From: Verrucomicrobiales bacterium
GTDB taxonomy: Bacteria; Verrucomicrobiota; Verrucomicrobiia; Limisphaerales; J093
Direction of reading: 5' to 3'
NCBI GenBank assembly: GCA_015075445.1
Contig: JABTUJ010000010.1
Location: 1-64,000, forward strand
DNA length: 64,000 nt
In this document: positions 18,718-28,155 of the stretch, piece after piece
Position numbering within the stretch: position 1 is the first letter of the stretch
Layout: every line of letters starts with the position of its first letter
The notes under the pieces: generated by a model
Database searches by the model: none
Seen by the model: only the letters and a program-made list of their open reading frames with translations
What the model was told of the DNA's origin: nothing
Position numbers and translations under genes: made by a program

Positions 18718-20067
18718 ATGAACGCCTTACCGTCCCGAGTCGCCCTTAGCAGCCTGTTGCTCGTTCCCAGCCTGTTTGCCGCCGAATTCATCCCCCTCGG
18801 CGACCTGCCCGGCGGCATGTTCTTCAGCCGCTTCTATAGCGTCTCCGCCGACGGCACGACGGTCGTGGGCGAAAGCCAGTCGGCCAGCGGCCTGGAGGCG
18901 GTTCGCTGGCGGGCGGACACCGGCCTCGTGAGCCTCGGTGAGCTGCCGGGCGGCCCGGTCAGCGGCGGCGCGGTGGCGGTCTCGGCGGATGGTAGCGTGG
19001 TCGTGGGTTCGTCGCTGACGACGCTCGGGCGGGAAGTCTTCCGGTGGACCGCAGCGGACGGCCTGGTGAACCTCGGCGACCTACCCGGCGGTACCGTCAG
19101 CGGGTTCGGCACGGGGATCACTCCGGATGGCGATATCATCGTGGGAACCGGCAACAGCGAACTCGGTTCGGAGGGTTATCGCTGGACGGCGGCCACCGGC
19201 ATGGTGCCCCTGGGTGCGATCAGCGGCGGCCGGGTTCGCAGTTCGGCGCAGCGGGTGTCGGACGACGGCAGCGTGATCGTTGGAGCGATCACCCTGCCGG
19301 GGAGTCAGGAGGCGTATCGCTGGACGGAAGCTGGTGGTTTCGAGGTGCTGGGTGAGCTGCCCGGGGGGCCGGTGTTTGGTGTGGCACTGGCGGTCTCGCC
19401 GGAGGGGGCCGCGGTGGCGGGCTGGAGCTACACCGGGCCGAATCTTTCCACGGACATCGAGGCGATGCTGTGGACGCGGGAGAGGGGCCTGATCGGACTC
19501 GGCACGGCGCCGGGCACCGAGACCAGCGTGGCGTGGGGTGTGACCGGTTCGGGCTTCATCGTCGCCGGCAGTGGCGGCTTCCTCGAAGACCCAGGCTGGG
19601 TGTGGGACGCGCACCAGGGGATGCGGCTGATCCAGGACGTGGCCGCGCCCCATGTGGGAGCGGCGTTGGCGGGCTGGCAGATTGAGGCCGTGCGTGGGGT
19701 CCGCCACACCGGCAGCGTGTTTTCCTTCGTCGGCCATGGCCTGAACCCGGACGGACACCGCGAAGGCTGGCTGCTGCGCCTCACGCCGCAGGAACTCGGC
19801 CTCGAACCCGCACGGCTCGCCGAGGATTTGCTCGCGGAACTTGACCAGCTGGTTACGCATGGCGGCACCGCGCAAAGCCTGGCCGCCCGGCTGGCCGCCT
19901 TCATTGACCTCCTGGACGACGGCCAGCCGGCGAACGATCCGGCCGCCGCCGCGCTGCTCGAATCGTTCATCCGCACGGTGGAACGCGAACGCGGCGACCG
20001 CATCGAGGAGGAAGCCGCCGTGACGCTGATCGCCGCGGCGACGAACCTCCTGGCCCTGCTGGAGTGA
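18718..20067 (+). CDS. Secreted HAF-repeat protein (449 aa)
   Basis: Extracellular repeat protein. A signal peptide (VALSSLLLVPSLFAAE) precedes about six HAF-type units of about 50 residues with the pattern FxxLGDLPGG...SxxxAVSADGSVVVGxS...AxRWT. The last 90 residues are helical and charged. Proteins of this class are common in the secretomes of Verrucomicrobia, Planctomycetes and proteobacteria, and their function is unknown. Only 7 bp separate its stop from the next start, so it is probably co-transcribed with the following autotransporter-like gene. Confidence 0.85.
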   Translation: MNALPSRVALSSLLLVPSLFAAEFIPLGDLPGGMFFSRFYSVSADGTTVVGESQSASGLEAVRWRADTGLVSLGELPGGPVSGGAVAVSADGSVVVGSSLTTLGREVFRWTAADGLVNLGDLPGGTVSGFGTGITPDGDIIVGTGNSELGSEGYRWTAATGMVPLGAISGGRVRSSAQRVSDDGSVIVGAITLPGSQEAYRWTEAGGFEVLGELPGGPVFGVALAVSPEGAAVAGWSYTGPNLSTDIEAMLWTRERGLIGLGTAPGTETSVAWGVTGSGFIVAGSGGFLEDPGWVWDAHQGMRLIQDVAAPHVGAALAGWQIEAVRGVRHTGSVFSFVGHGLNPDGHREGWLLRLTPQELGLEPARLAEDLLAELDQLVTHGGTAQSLAARLAAFIDLLDDGQPANDPAAAALLESFIRTVERERGDRIEEEAAVTLIAAATNLLALLE

Positions 20068-20074
20068 TTGCCCG

Positions 20075-23000
20075 ATGAAAACCCATCCTGTCCCACAATC
20101 GTGCGCGAGGACGGCGTGCTGCCGGCGCATCAGTGCGGCGGCGCTGGCGTTGGCCCTGGGCGGCGCGTCCGTCCGCGCGCTCGACCTCAACATCCCGTTT
20201 CCCGGCGCGTGGACCGGCGGCTCCGGAAGCTGGCACAGCCTCAACTGGGCGCCGCAACCGCTGGATTTTGCCGAGCTGCTGGGCATCCCCATTCCCTTTC
20301 CCACCTGGCCGGACAACCTCCGCAGCGAGGCGGCGGGCTTGGGCTTCAACTACCTCGTCGCGATCCCCGGCGGCAGTCCGCGCCTCGACAACGACGTCCG
20401 CATCGGCACGCTGGCGCTCAATGAAGGGGCCGGCCTGCGGCTGCGCGGGGGCGCGGAACTGGAACTGGACGGCATCACGGGCTTCGAGGGCGGCGGCGTG
20501 TTCAACGACGGCACGGTCGAACTGGACGAGAACGCCAGCATCACCGCCGGCCTGGGCGGACTGGTGTTCGAGGGCAACGGGAGCGTGTGGATCAAGGACG
20601 GCGGGTCGAGCCTTTCGGCGAGCGTGATCGAGCACGGACGCGGCCACACCATCCACGGGCAGGGGGACATCGAGGCCATCGGATTGATTGACAACCGGGG
20701 TGACATCGTCGGCGACTTCGCGCCGGGGACCGATCTCAAGCTCGACACGATTCACGTGGAGAACGAGGGCACTCTGCGCGGCACGAACGGCGGCCGCGTC
20801 GTGGTCGAGGCGGAGTCCTTCGACAATGACGGCCTGCTGGAGGCCGACGGCGGGCTGGTGAAGGTGGAAGCCAGTTCGGCCGACAATGACGGCGAGTTTC
20901 GCGCCCGCCGCGGCGGCAACCTCCAGGTCACCGCCACGGAGCTGAAGAATGCCAGCGGGTTGATCCAGGCGCTGGAGGGCGCGGCGGTGGACTTCCGCCA
21001 GAACTCCGTGCTCGATGGCGGCCGGTTGGCGACCGATGGCACGGGGGCGATCCGCCTGCTCGAAGGTGCGGTCACCGTGAAGGGGCAGATCATCAATGCC
21101 GGCCTGCTCCAGGGCGTTGCGGCGGCGGTGAACCTCTCGGGCGTCGCCCTGCTGAACACCACGGCCGGCATCTACGACCTCAGCACCAACAGCCCGACCG
21201 TCGCCGGAACTCCCCTGACCCTTTCCGGCGGCACCTTCCGCGGTGGCGGAACCCTCTCGGCGACCGAGCCGGTGACGCTGGATGGCGGCGCGGAGGGCAT
21301 GACGCTGACCAACTTCACGCTCACCGTGCTCGGGGCGAGCCCGGTGCCGGTCGGCCGGCTGGAGGTCCGGCAGACGGTGACCAACCACGGCCTGGTCCGG
21401 CTCGACGAGATGGCCAGCCTGACCACGGTGTCGAACGCGACGTTCCAAGGCACGGGGGAGCTTCACTTTGCCAACCCGGCTCCGGTCACCGGCAACGGAC
21501 TGTTCGCGACCTGGGGTGGCAGTGGCGTGGTGACCAATGGCCCCGGTCACACGGTCCGCGGCGGCGTTCATGCCGGACACGGGCAGTTCGATCTCGTGAA
21601 CCAGGGAACGTTCATCGCCGACAAACCGCGGCGGATGGAGCTGGAGTTCTCCAACGGCCGCAGCGTCACCAACACCGGCACCCTCCTCGCCACCCAGGGC
21701 GCGCTGCTGCGGATCAACCAAGGGCGCTTCGAGAATGCCGGCGGTTTCATCGGTGCCGACGCCGGGGCAGTGGTCGAGCTGGCGGGCGTGCCATCCATCC
21801 ACGGCGGAACTCTCGGCGGCGAGGGCGTGATCCAGTTGCCCAACCACGCGCACTTCTTCGGGACGGCGGATCCCATCAGCATTGAGTCGCCGACGCTCGT
21901 GCAGGTTCTGAGCAGCGTTGTGCTGAATGCCTACGGCACGATCACCAACGAGGGGGAAATCTTTTTGAACAACACCCGCTGCTGCGGTGCGGGGCCGGAG
22001 ACCCGGCTCACGGCGGCGGGCGAACTCCGGCTGGAAGGCGGCGGGCGGGTGACGTTCGGCCCGGCCAACGCCGATCCCAACGTCATCGCCGGTCTCGACG
22101 AGGCGTCGCGCCTGGTGGTGGGACCGCGGCAGACGATCACGACCCGGCCCGATGGCGGCGGCGGGACGATCCGCGCAGTGGTCGAGAACTTCGGCCGGGT
22201 GGGCGTGGAGGGCACGGGCGTGGTGACGGTGTTCAACGCGGTGTTCACCAACCGAGGCACGATGTTCTCCAGCGGCGGCGGCCGGGTGCAGGTTGGGGCC
22301 AATCTGCTGGCAATCACCGTGGACAACCGCAGCGCCGTGATCGACGCGGGCGCGGACAGCTTCATGGACTACTCCAGCGCGCACGGGCCGAGTTACGGCG
22401 CGGCGACGGTCATCGGCGGCACCCTGCGGGGCGCGGGCACGCATCGCGTGGCTCGCTATCTGGTGCTTGACGGCGGCGGGGAACCGGTGCGCGTCGAGGG
22501 CACCGTGCTGCATCTGCCGGGCAGCACCGACACCGTGCTCGTCGGCAACCTGCATCTCGACGGGGCCACGATCTTCATGACGCCCAGCACCGGCGGCTTG
22601 GGCACCTTCGGCCCGAACCTGAACATCTCGGGGCCGGTGAACCTCACCGGGACCGGCCAGGTGCTCTTCGGTCCCGCCTTTCTCCAAAACGCCAGCGTCA
22701 TCCGCGGCGATCACCTCACGTTGGGCGCGGACATCACGCTGCTCACCACGAACAGCACACCGGCCATCATCGAGACCCCGTTGGAGAACCACGGCACAAT
22801 CAACGCGCGCGCCGGCTCGATCACGATCCAGCACACGAACCTCGTGAATCTGGGCGTGCTGCGCGCGGAAGGCGGCGGACAACTGTTGATCGGCAGCCCC
22901 AACCGCAGCGCCACGCTGGACAACACCGCCGGCGTCATCGAGTCCGCCGCCGGTGGTTTCGTGCAGTTTGCCAGCCGGTGGATCAACTCGTCGCAGGTGG

Positions 23001-25240
23001 TCACGCTGAATGGCGGCGTGCTCCGGGGCGAAGGCGTGTTTGTCATGGGCGGGCTGGAGACCTACCTCCTCGGCGATCTCGTTCCCGTCACCCTGCGGAA
23101 CACCACGCTCACCATCCCGGGCAACAGCTACGTCAACGCGCGCGGCACGGTGACGCTGGACGGCGGCCGGCTGCTGCTGCGGGACAATGTGATCGGAATC
23201 GGCACCCATCCCGCCGCGCTGGTGGCCACGGCGCCGCTGACCTTCACCGGGCAGGGCGCGGTCGAGTTCGGATCCTTCAACGGCAACACCGACAATGTGA
23301 TCAGCGGCGCGCCGCTCACCTTCGAGTCCGGGGTGGCGCTCCAGACGACGAACCGCGCCACCGGCATCGTCCAGGCGGACGTGGTCAACCGGGGCGTGCT
23401 CGACGCCAGGGACGGACGGCTGCACTTCCAGAACCGGAACGTCGCGAACCATGGTGTGATCCGCGCCGGCGATTCCGGCACCGTGGAGCTGGGCGGCCCC
23501 GCGGACCACCTGACCGTGGACAACGCCGGAGCCGCGCTGGAAGCCGCCGCCGGCGGCGCCATCGCCTATAGCGTGGGGCGCGGGGTCACGGTGCTCGGTG
23601 GCACACTCCGCGGCGCGGGGCTGCATCGGCTCCAAGGGGGCGTGATTCTCGACGGACGCCCGGAGCCGGTCCGCCTCGAAGGCACCACCGCACAGATGAC
23701 GGGCAACACGGACACCCACCTTCACGGCGACCTTGAGTTCGCCGACGCCACGGTCGTCATGCTGCCCAACACCGCCGGCCTCGGGTCGTTCGGCCCACGG
23801 CTGAACTTCTCCTCCCCCACGCGCTTGTCCGGCACGGGCCGTGTGGTGTTCGGCCCCAGCCAGCTTGGCAATGCGAGCGAATTGCGCGGGGAAGCCCTCA
23901 CCCTCGGCGACGGCATCACGCTGCTCACGACCAACAGCACCCCGGCGGTCATCCTGTGTCCGGTCGAGAACCACGGAACCATCCTCGCCCGCGTCGGCAC
24001 GGTCACCCTGCAGCAGCCTTCCGTGATGAACCTGGGCGTGCTCAAGGCCGAAGGTGGCGGCTCGCTCCAGTTCACGGGGATCAACGCCGATGTCACCGTC
24101 ACCAACCGTGGCGTGCTTGAGGCGGCCACCAACTCCGCCATCAGCCTCACCGGCGGCTGGTTCAACAACGCGCGCTCCCTGACGCTGCACGGCGGCGAAC
24201 TGCGCGGCCCCGGTCGGATCGATATCTCGGGCATCCGCGTCTACCTGCGGGGCGACACCGAGCCGATCCGGCTGCGCGATTCCACGGTCGTCATCTACGG
24301 CAACACCGAATGTGAGGCGCGCGGCACGTTCGCCTTCGACGGCGGCACGCTGCGGATTCAGAGCAGCGCCAGCGGCATCGGCACGCGGCCGGCCTCGTTG
24401 GTGTTGTCGGGGCCGGTGACGTTGGACGGGAACGGCACGCTGGAGTTCCGTCAGTCGGGGCAGGGTTATGAAAACCGCATCATCGGCGACGGCCCGCTGA
24501 CCGTGAATTCCGGCATGAACGTGCTCTGCCCCGCGGGCATCCAGGCCACGATCACCGTTCCGGTTTCCCATCACGGCCGCTGGCTCAGTCACGGCGGCAT
24601 GACCGTGGATGCGGTGGTTCTGACCAACCACACCGACGGCGTGATCGGAGGCACGGGCTCCCTCACATTTTCCCGGGGCGGTTCGCTGCGGAACGCGGGC
24701 ACCATTGCTCCCGGCGCTTCGGCCGGTCTGTTCACAGTCGTCGGCTCCGTGGTCAACGAGCCGGGCGCGGTTCATCAGATTGAGATCGGCGGGGCGACGG
24801 CGGCGGCCCACGACCGGCTCCAAGTCTTTGGGAGCGTCACCCTGGCAGGCCGCCTGGAGGTGTCGCTGCTGAACGGCTTCACGCCGACCACCAACGACAC
24901 CTTCACCGTCCTCACGGCCACGCCCTGCGGGAACTTTCTCCGAGATCACCGGACCTGCCCCCGGTCCCGACCTTGTCTGGCAGGCCTCCACGTAAACAAG
25001 CGTCGTGCTGCGGGGCGTCAGCGCCGGTCCGCCGCCCGAAGCTACGCCGCCCTGGCCGCCCAGCAACGGTGCGCGGCGCAGGACGACACCGACGGGGACG
25101 GCTGGGCCAACCTTGCCGATACATCATGGGCTGAATCCAGCCGCCGCCCTCGAGGAGTTCCCCCGCGCCGAACGGTGCTCATGGCGGCGATTTATCCGGT
25201 GAGACTGGCTGCGTTACTGCGCGCTTCGGATATTCACTGA
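20075..25240 (+). CDS. Giant autotransporter-like beta-helix protein (1721 aa, C-terminus frameshifted)
   Basis: Secreted protein with a signal peptide (ISAAALALALGGASVRA) and a long series of short beta-helix rungs (NxGxLxxxGGxxxLxG, LDGGTLxGxGT), the passenger style of pectin-lyase-like autotransporters. No outer-membrane barrel is present. Residues about 800-1190 and 1195-1480 are a recognisable internal duplication. From about nt 24930 the frame leaves the family pattern. Alternate frames contain the expected ending: a DTDGDGWANLA type-3 repeat, then YIMGLNPAA and a domain finishing FRLQFKLNE with TAG at 25406-25408. Single-base losses such as AA to A and CC to C explain the break. The intact protein would therefore end near 25408. 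Confidence 0.82.
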   Translation: MKTHPVPQSCARTACCRRISAAALALALGGASVRALDLNIPFPGAWTGGSGSWHSLNWAPQPLDFAELLGIPIPFPTWPDNLRSEAAGLGFNYLVAIPGGSPRLDNDVRIGTLALNEGAGLRLRGGAELELDGITGFEGGGVFNDGTVELDENASITAGLGGLVFEGNGSVWIKDGGSSLSASVIEHGRGHTIHGQGDIEAIGLIDNRGDIVGDFAPGTDLKLDTIHVENEGTLRGTNGGRVVVEAESFDNDGLLEADGGLVKVEASSADNDGEFRARRGGNLQVTATELKNASGLIQALEGAAVDFRQNSVLDGGRLATDGTGAIRLLEGAVTVKGQIINAGLLQGVAAAVNLSGVALLNTTAGIYDLSTNSPTVAGTPLTLSGGTFRGGGTLSATEPVTLDGGAEGMTLTNFTLTVLGASPVPVGRLEVRQTVTNHGLVRLDEMASLTTVSNATFQGTGELHFANPAPVTGNGLFATWGGSGVVTNGPGHTVRGGVHAGHGQFDLVNQGTFIADKPRRMELEFSNGRSVTNTGTLLATQGALLRINQGRFENAGGFIGADAGAVVELAGVPSIHGGTLGGEGVIQLPNHAHFFGTADPISIESPTLVQVLSSVVLNAYGTITNEGEIFLNNTRCCGAGPETRLTAAGELRLEGGGRVTFGPANADPNVIAGLDEASRLVVGPRQTITTRPDGGGGTIRAVVENFGRVGVEGTGVVTVFNAVFTNRGTMFSSGGGRVQVGANLLAITVDNRSAVIDAGADSFMDYSSAHGPSYGAATVIGGTLRGAGTHRVARYLVLDGGGEPVRVEGTVLHLPGSTDTVLVGNLHLDGATIFMTPSTGGLGTFGPNLNISGPVNLTGTGQVLFGPAFLQNASVIRGDHLTLGADITLLTTNSTPAIIETPLENHGTINARAGSITIQHTNLVNLGVLRAEGGGQLLIGSPNRSATLDNTAGVIESAAGGFVQFASRWINSSQVVTLNGGVLRGEGVFVMGGLETYLLGDLVPVTLRNTTLTIPGNSYVNARGTVTLDGGRLLLRDNVIGIGTHPAALVATAPLTFTGQGAVEFGSFNGNTDNVISGAPLTFESGVALQTTNRATGIVQADVVNRGVLDARDGRLHFQNRNVANHGVIRAGDSGTVELGGPADHLTVDNAGAALEAAAGGAIAYSVGRGVTVLGGTLRGAGLHRLQGGVILDGRPEPVRLEGTTAQMTGNTDTHLHGDLEFADATVVMLPNTAGLGSFGPRLNFSSPTRLSGTGRVVFGPSQLGNASELRGEALTLGDGITLLTTNSTPAVILCPVENHGTILARVGTVTLQQPSVMNLGVLKAEGGGSLQFTGINADVTVTNRGVLEAATNSAISLTGGWFNNARSLTLHGGELRGPGRIDISGIRVYLRGDTEPIRLRDSTVVIYGNTECEARGTFAFDGGTLRIQSSASGIGTRPASLVLSGPVTLDGNGTLEFRQSGQGYENRIIGDGPLTVNSGMNVLCPAGIQATITVPVSHHGRWLSHGGMTVDAVVLTNHTDGVIGGTGSLTFSRGGSLRNAGTIAPGASAGLFTVVGSVVNEPGAVHQIEIGGATAAAHDRLQVFGSVTLAGRLEVSLLNGFTPTTNDTFTVLTATPCGNFLRDHRTCPRSRPCLAGLHVNKRRAAGRQRRSAARSYAALAAQQRCAAQDDTDGDGWANLADTSWAESSRRPRGVPPRRTVLMAAIYPVRLAALLRASDIH

Positions 25241-25414
25241 GCCTGCTCGGCACGGACCGGGTGGAAACCGTCGGCTGGCCGGAGGCCCCATTCGAGCTGG
25301 AGGAACTGGGCGAAGCCGACGCCGTCGCCGACTGGATCCGGATTCGCACTGGGAACCGCCTCCTCCGGTCCGGCGCGTTTTCGGCTCCAGTTCAAGCTCA
25401 ACGAATAGGCCCGC

Positions 25415-28091
25415 ATGAATCGTCTTCCCCTGCTTCGGCTGCTCGCACTGACCCTGACAGCCCTGTCCCGGCTGGAAGGCGCGGGGCTGACCTTCGAGTC
25501 GGCGACCAACGGCTTCTGGGCGGTTAACAACGCGACGGAAGCCTACGCCTGGAGCGACCCTGACCGCCGCCGTCCGCAGGCTGGGTGACACGGCCCGCGT
25601 GCTTGGCCACATCGTCACCCCTGCGTCAGGCGGAGAAGCGGTCCGGCTCGATTTTCAGGGTGGCGAACTGGTGGGCGGTGCGTTTCCGCTGACCCTGCTG
25701 GCCGACTCAAGCTGGAGCGCCGGCACTTTAGTGTCTCTCTGCCAAACAACGAACCTGTTTTCGACGATAATTCATGCGGCGAGCGCGGGTATGATCAGAC
25801 GTTCGGTGAGCTGCAGTCCCGCGATGATGAGACTCGCCGCGGGCGGTCGGTAGATTTGCGGGTGCCCGCCACCGGCTTGATGAGCTGGAGCACTGGAAGC
25901 GCCGCAGTGTGCGACCGATCCGGCAGGTTTCCAGTCGGATGCGGCTGGAGCGTCTGGTTGCGCACCTTGGATCTGGTGTTCTCCTGTTACAGCGCCTGTA
26001 GGAACTGCAGGTCGTCGGCGCGAAAGAAGTTCAGACCCCGCACCGACTGGTCTTTTCATCCCGCCGCGATGCCGTCACCTCCCAGCGCGTGCCGTTCCGC
26101 GTCCGATCCCGCCACTGGCTGATGTAGGCCAGGTAACGCCGGTTGCACGCGCTCATCGCCTCGCCACGCCCTGCTGAGAAGGTCTTCCGCATCGGTGCCC
26201 ACTTCTTTCGCTGCTCCGCACGGGGCCAGCACGTCACCCGCGCTTCGGCGCGGCCCACCTTTTGCGCGGTGTTTGAACGTAGTCACGTCACTGGTGGTGC
26301 ATTCAATGCGCAAGACGCCCGCCATTATGCCGATTTTCAGGATCGCCCCAGAGTGTCGCCTGAGCCGCGCGCCTTGAACGAGGGTTTGCAGCCGGCCGTT
26401 CTGGCCTTCGGCCTTTTGGTGCGCGGCTTCCGGCCCATGAATCGGTAAAGGTCCGGCAGCCCACTTCGATGGCCGCCGTGCGCACGATCCGCGGTAAAGC
26501 TCCGGCAGCATGCGGTCACTCTGGAACACGATGTCCGTGCTCCACTCGGCTGATATACACTCCAGTGCAGGCTGCGCCCAAAGCGTCCATGCACCGCCAC
26601 CCAGCGCGCCGCCATCCGGTCCAGCATTCGACGCAGCCGCTGGGCCAGTTCTTGAGCAGTTCTGCGCTGCCGCTGATGCGCGTAAAGCAGTTGTCGCCTT
26701 CTGAAACGATGCCCGCTATTCCATCTGCCGCTCCAGCCAGTCGTCCCGCTGCAGCAGAACTGGAGGCGAGAGCCCACGTCGGAATGCGCAGGTGGCACAG
26801 GCCAAACTCCGGTCCAGGGTAAACGAAGTGCTGGCATTTGCCCGGACCTACTGGAGTTGGAGAAACCGGTCTGGTGATTCTTGCCCACCTTGAAGCAGCG
26901 CATCGATGGTCTGAGAATGCAGACCACCTCGCGTCGTCCGCGCCCGCGAGGATCTCCTCGACGATGGCCTCTGCGCCCGCCGTAGTTGACCTGGCAGATT
27001 TCAATGTCCTCGGCCCGCGCCAGCGTGCGTAACTGATCGGCCTTCCAGCCGGATCTGTTGGCGTAGCTTTGGTTGAACCCATGAAACTGATGCCGCGCCC
27101 CTGCAAATGCTGCTCCATGGCTCCGTCCAGCCGATGGCCTTGTGGTTCCGGAACAGCACCACCCGGTCAAAGCGACCGATCACCCCTGATGTCCTTGGCA
27201 TGTCGTTCCACCAGCGTCTGGCTTTGCAGCGCCTCTCACCCTGGGCGCAAACAGACTTCACCCGTTTTAGTTCCGGTCTGCCGGAGATTGGGTGGACAGC
27301 TCGTCAATCAGGCCGCTCTGTCCGTCACGGTGCGGATGAGAAACGCCTGTCCGGCACCGTGCTCAACGCGGGAGCCCTGTCTGGAGTTCGGCGCCAGCCT
27401 CCGCCTGGATCGGGGCTCGAGCGCATTGAATCTCCTGGGAAGCAGCGTGCAGCCTCGCGGGCACCGCGGGTGTTGTCAGCAGCGGTTCCGGCGGCGGGGA
27501 ACTGCCGGTGCTCGCCCTCAACGGCGCCTTGCAGAAGACCGGTTCCGGTGTGACGGTGATCGGCTTCGGCGTGCTCCTGCAGAACGCCGGTGTGGTCGAG
27601 ATCAACGGCGGCGAACTGCACTGCGGCGCTACGTCCAGACGGCGGGCGTGACCCGGCTGATGGGAACCGTGCTCTCCTCGCTCACCAGCATCAGCCTGAT
27701 GGGCGGAGAACTCACCGGGACCGGCACGCTGAAAGGCAGTCTCCTGAACGCCGCCCGGCTCCGACCCGATGCCGGACCCGACGCGCTGCGGGTGGAAGGT
27801 GGTTTCGCGCAGAGCCGGGCCGGCATCCTGGCGCTGGAGTTTGGCGGTTCGCCGGACACGGGGACGTTTTCCCGGCTGGTCGGGACCGGAGCCCTGAACC
27901 TGCGCGGGACCGTCGAGTTCAGCGTCCAGCCCGAGTTCACGCCGCCGGTTGGCGCGCTGTATCCCGTGCTTCGCGGGAGCGTCCGGGTGGGCCGGTTTAC
28001 GCAGACCAACTCCGTCAACCTGCCAGGCGGCGTCCGGCTGGTGCCCCAGTATCGCCCTGACGGAATGGACGTGGCGGTGGAAGGACCATAG
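25415..28091 (+). pseudogene. Second autotransporter-like beta-helix gene, interrupted and frameshifted
   Basis: It starts with ATG at 25415, 6 bp after the reconstructed end of the previous gene, and encodes a signal peptide (LLALTLTALSRLEGAG) followed by beta-helix sequence, but the frame breaks within about 60 codons. Beta-helix reading resumes from about 25560 to 25735 in another frame. An antiparallel transposase-like sequence then occupies about 25740-27300. The host gene continues from about 27330 (LSGTVLNAGAL, ALNGALQKTGSGVTVIGFG) and, after one more shift near 27620, reads cleanly to the stop at 28089-28091 (LMGGELTGTGTLKGSLLN, PVLRGSVRVGRF). It is a paralogue of the preceding gene. 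Confidence 0.75.
25772..27230 (-). pseudogene. Degenerate transposase-like gene of an unnamed insertion family
   Basis: Stitching minus-strand frames recovers a protein of about 450 residues whose segments match a widespread bacterial family that I know from memory but cannot assign to a named IS family. N-terminal pieces are GRFDRVVLFRNHKAIG and MEQHLQGRGISFMG. Central pieces are FGLCHLRIPTW, GDNCFTRI and VHGRFGRSLHWSVY. C-terminal pieces are LRIECTTSDVTTFKH, MSACNRRYLAYISQW, NFFRADDLQFLQAL, LIKPVAGTRK and LIIAGLQLTERLIIPALAA. At least six frameshifts separate them. Both flanks are beta-helix coding sequence, so the unit inserted into that gene. No terminal repeats could be fixed by eye. Confidence 0.7.
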
Positions 28092-28155
28092 CCCGGTTTC
28101 GGCGGGCAGGGATCTGATGCTCACCCCAGGATCGGCCTCTTCCACCTCGCCGAAT

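Noticed and set aside
19967..25066. 1699-codon open frame antisense to the autotransporter-like gene
   Set aside because: The plus strand has signal peptides and regular beta-helix repeats; the minus frame is Ala/Arg/Gly-biased, has no recognisable domain and mirrors third-position GC bias.
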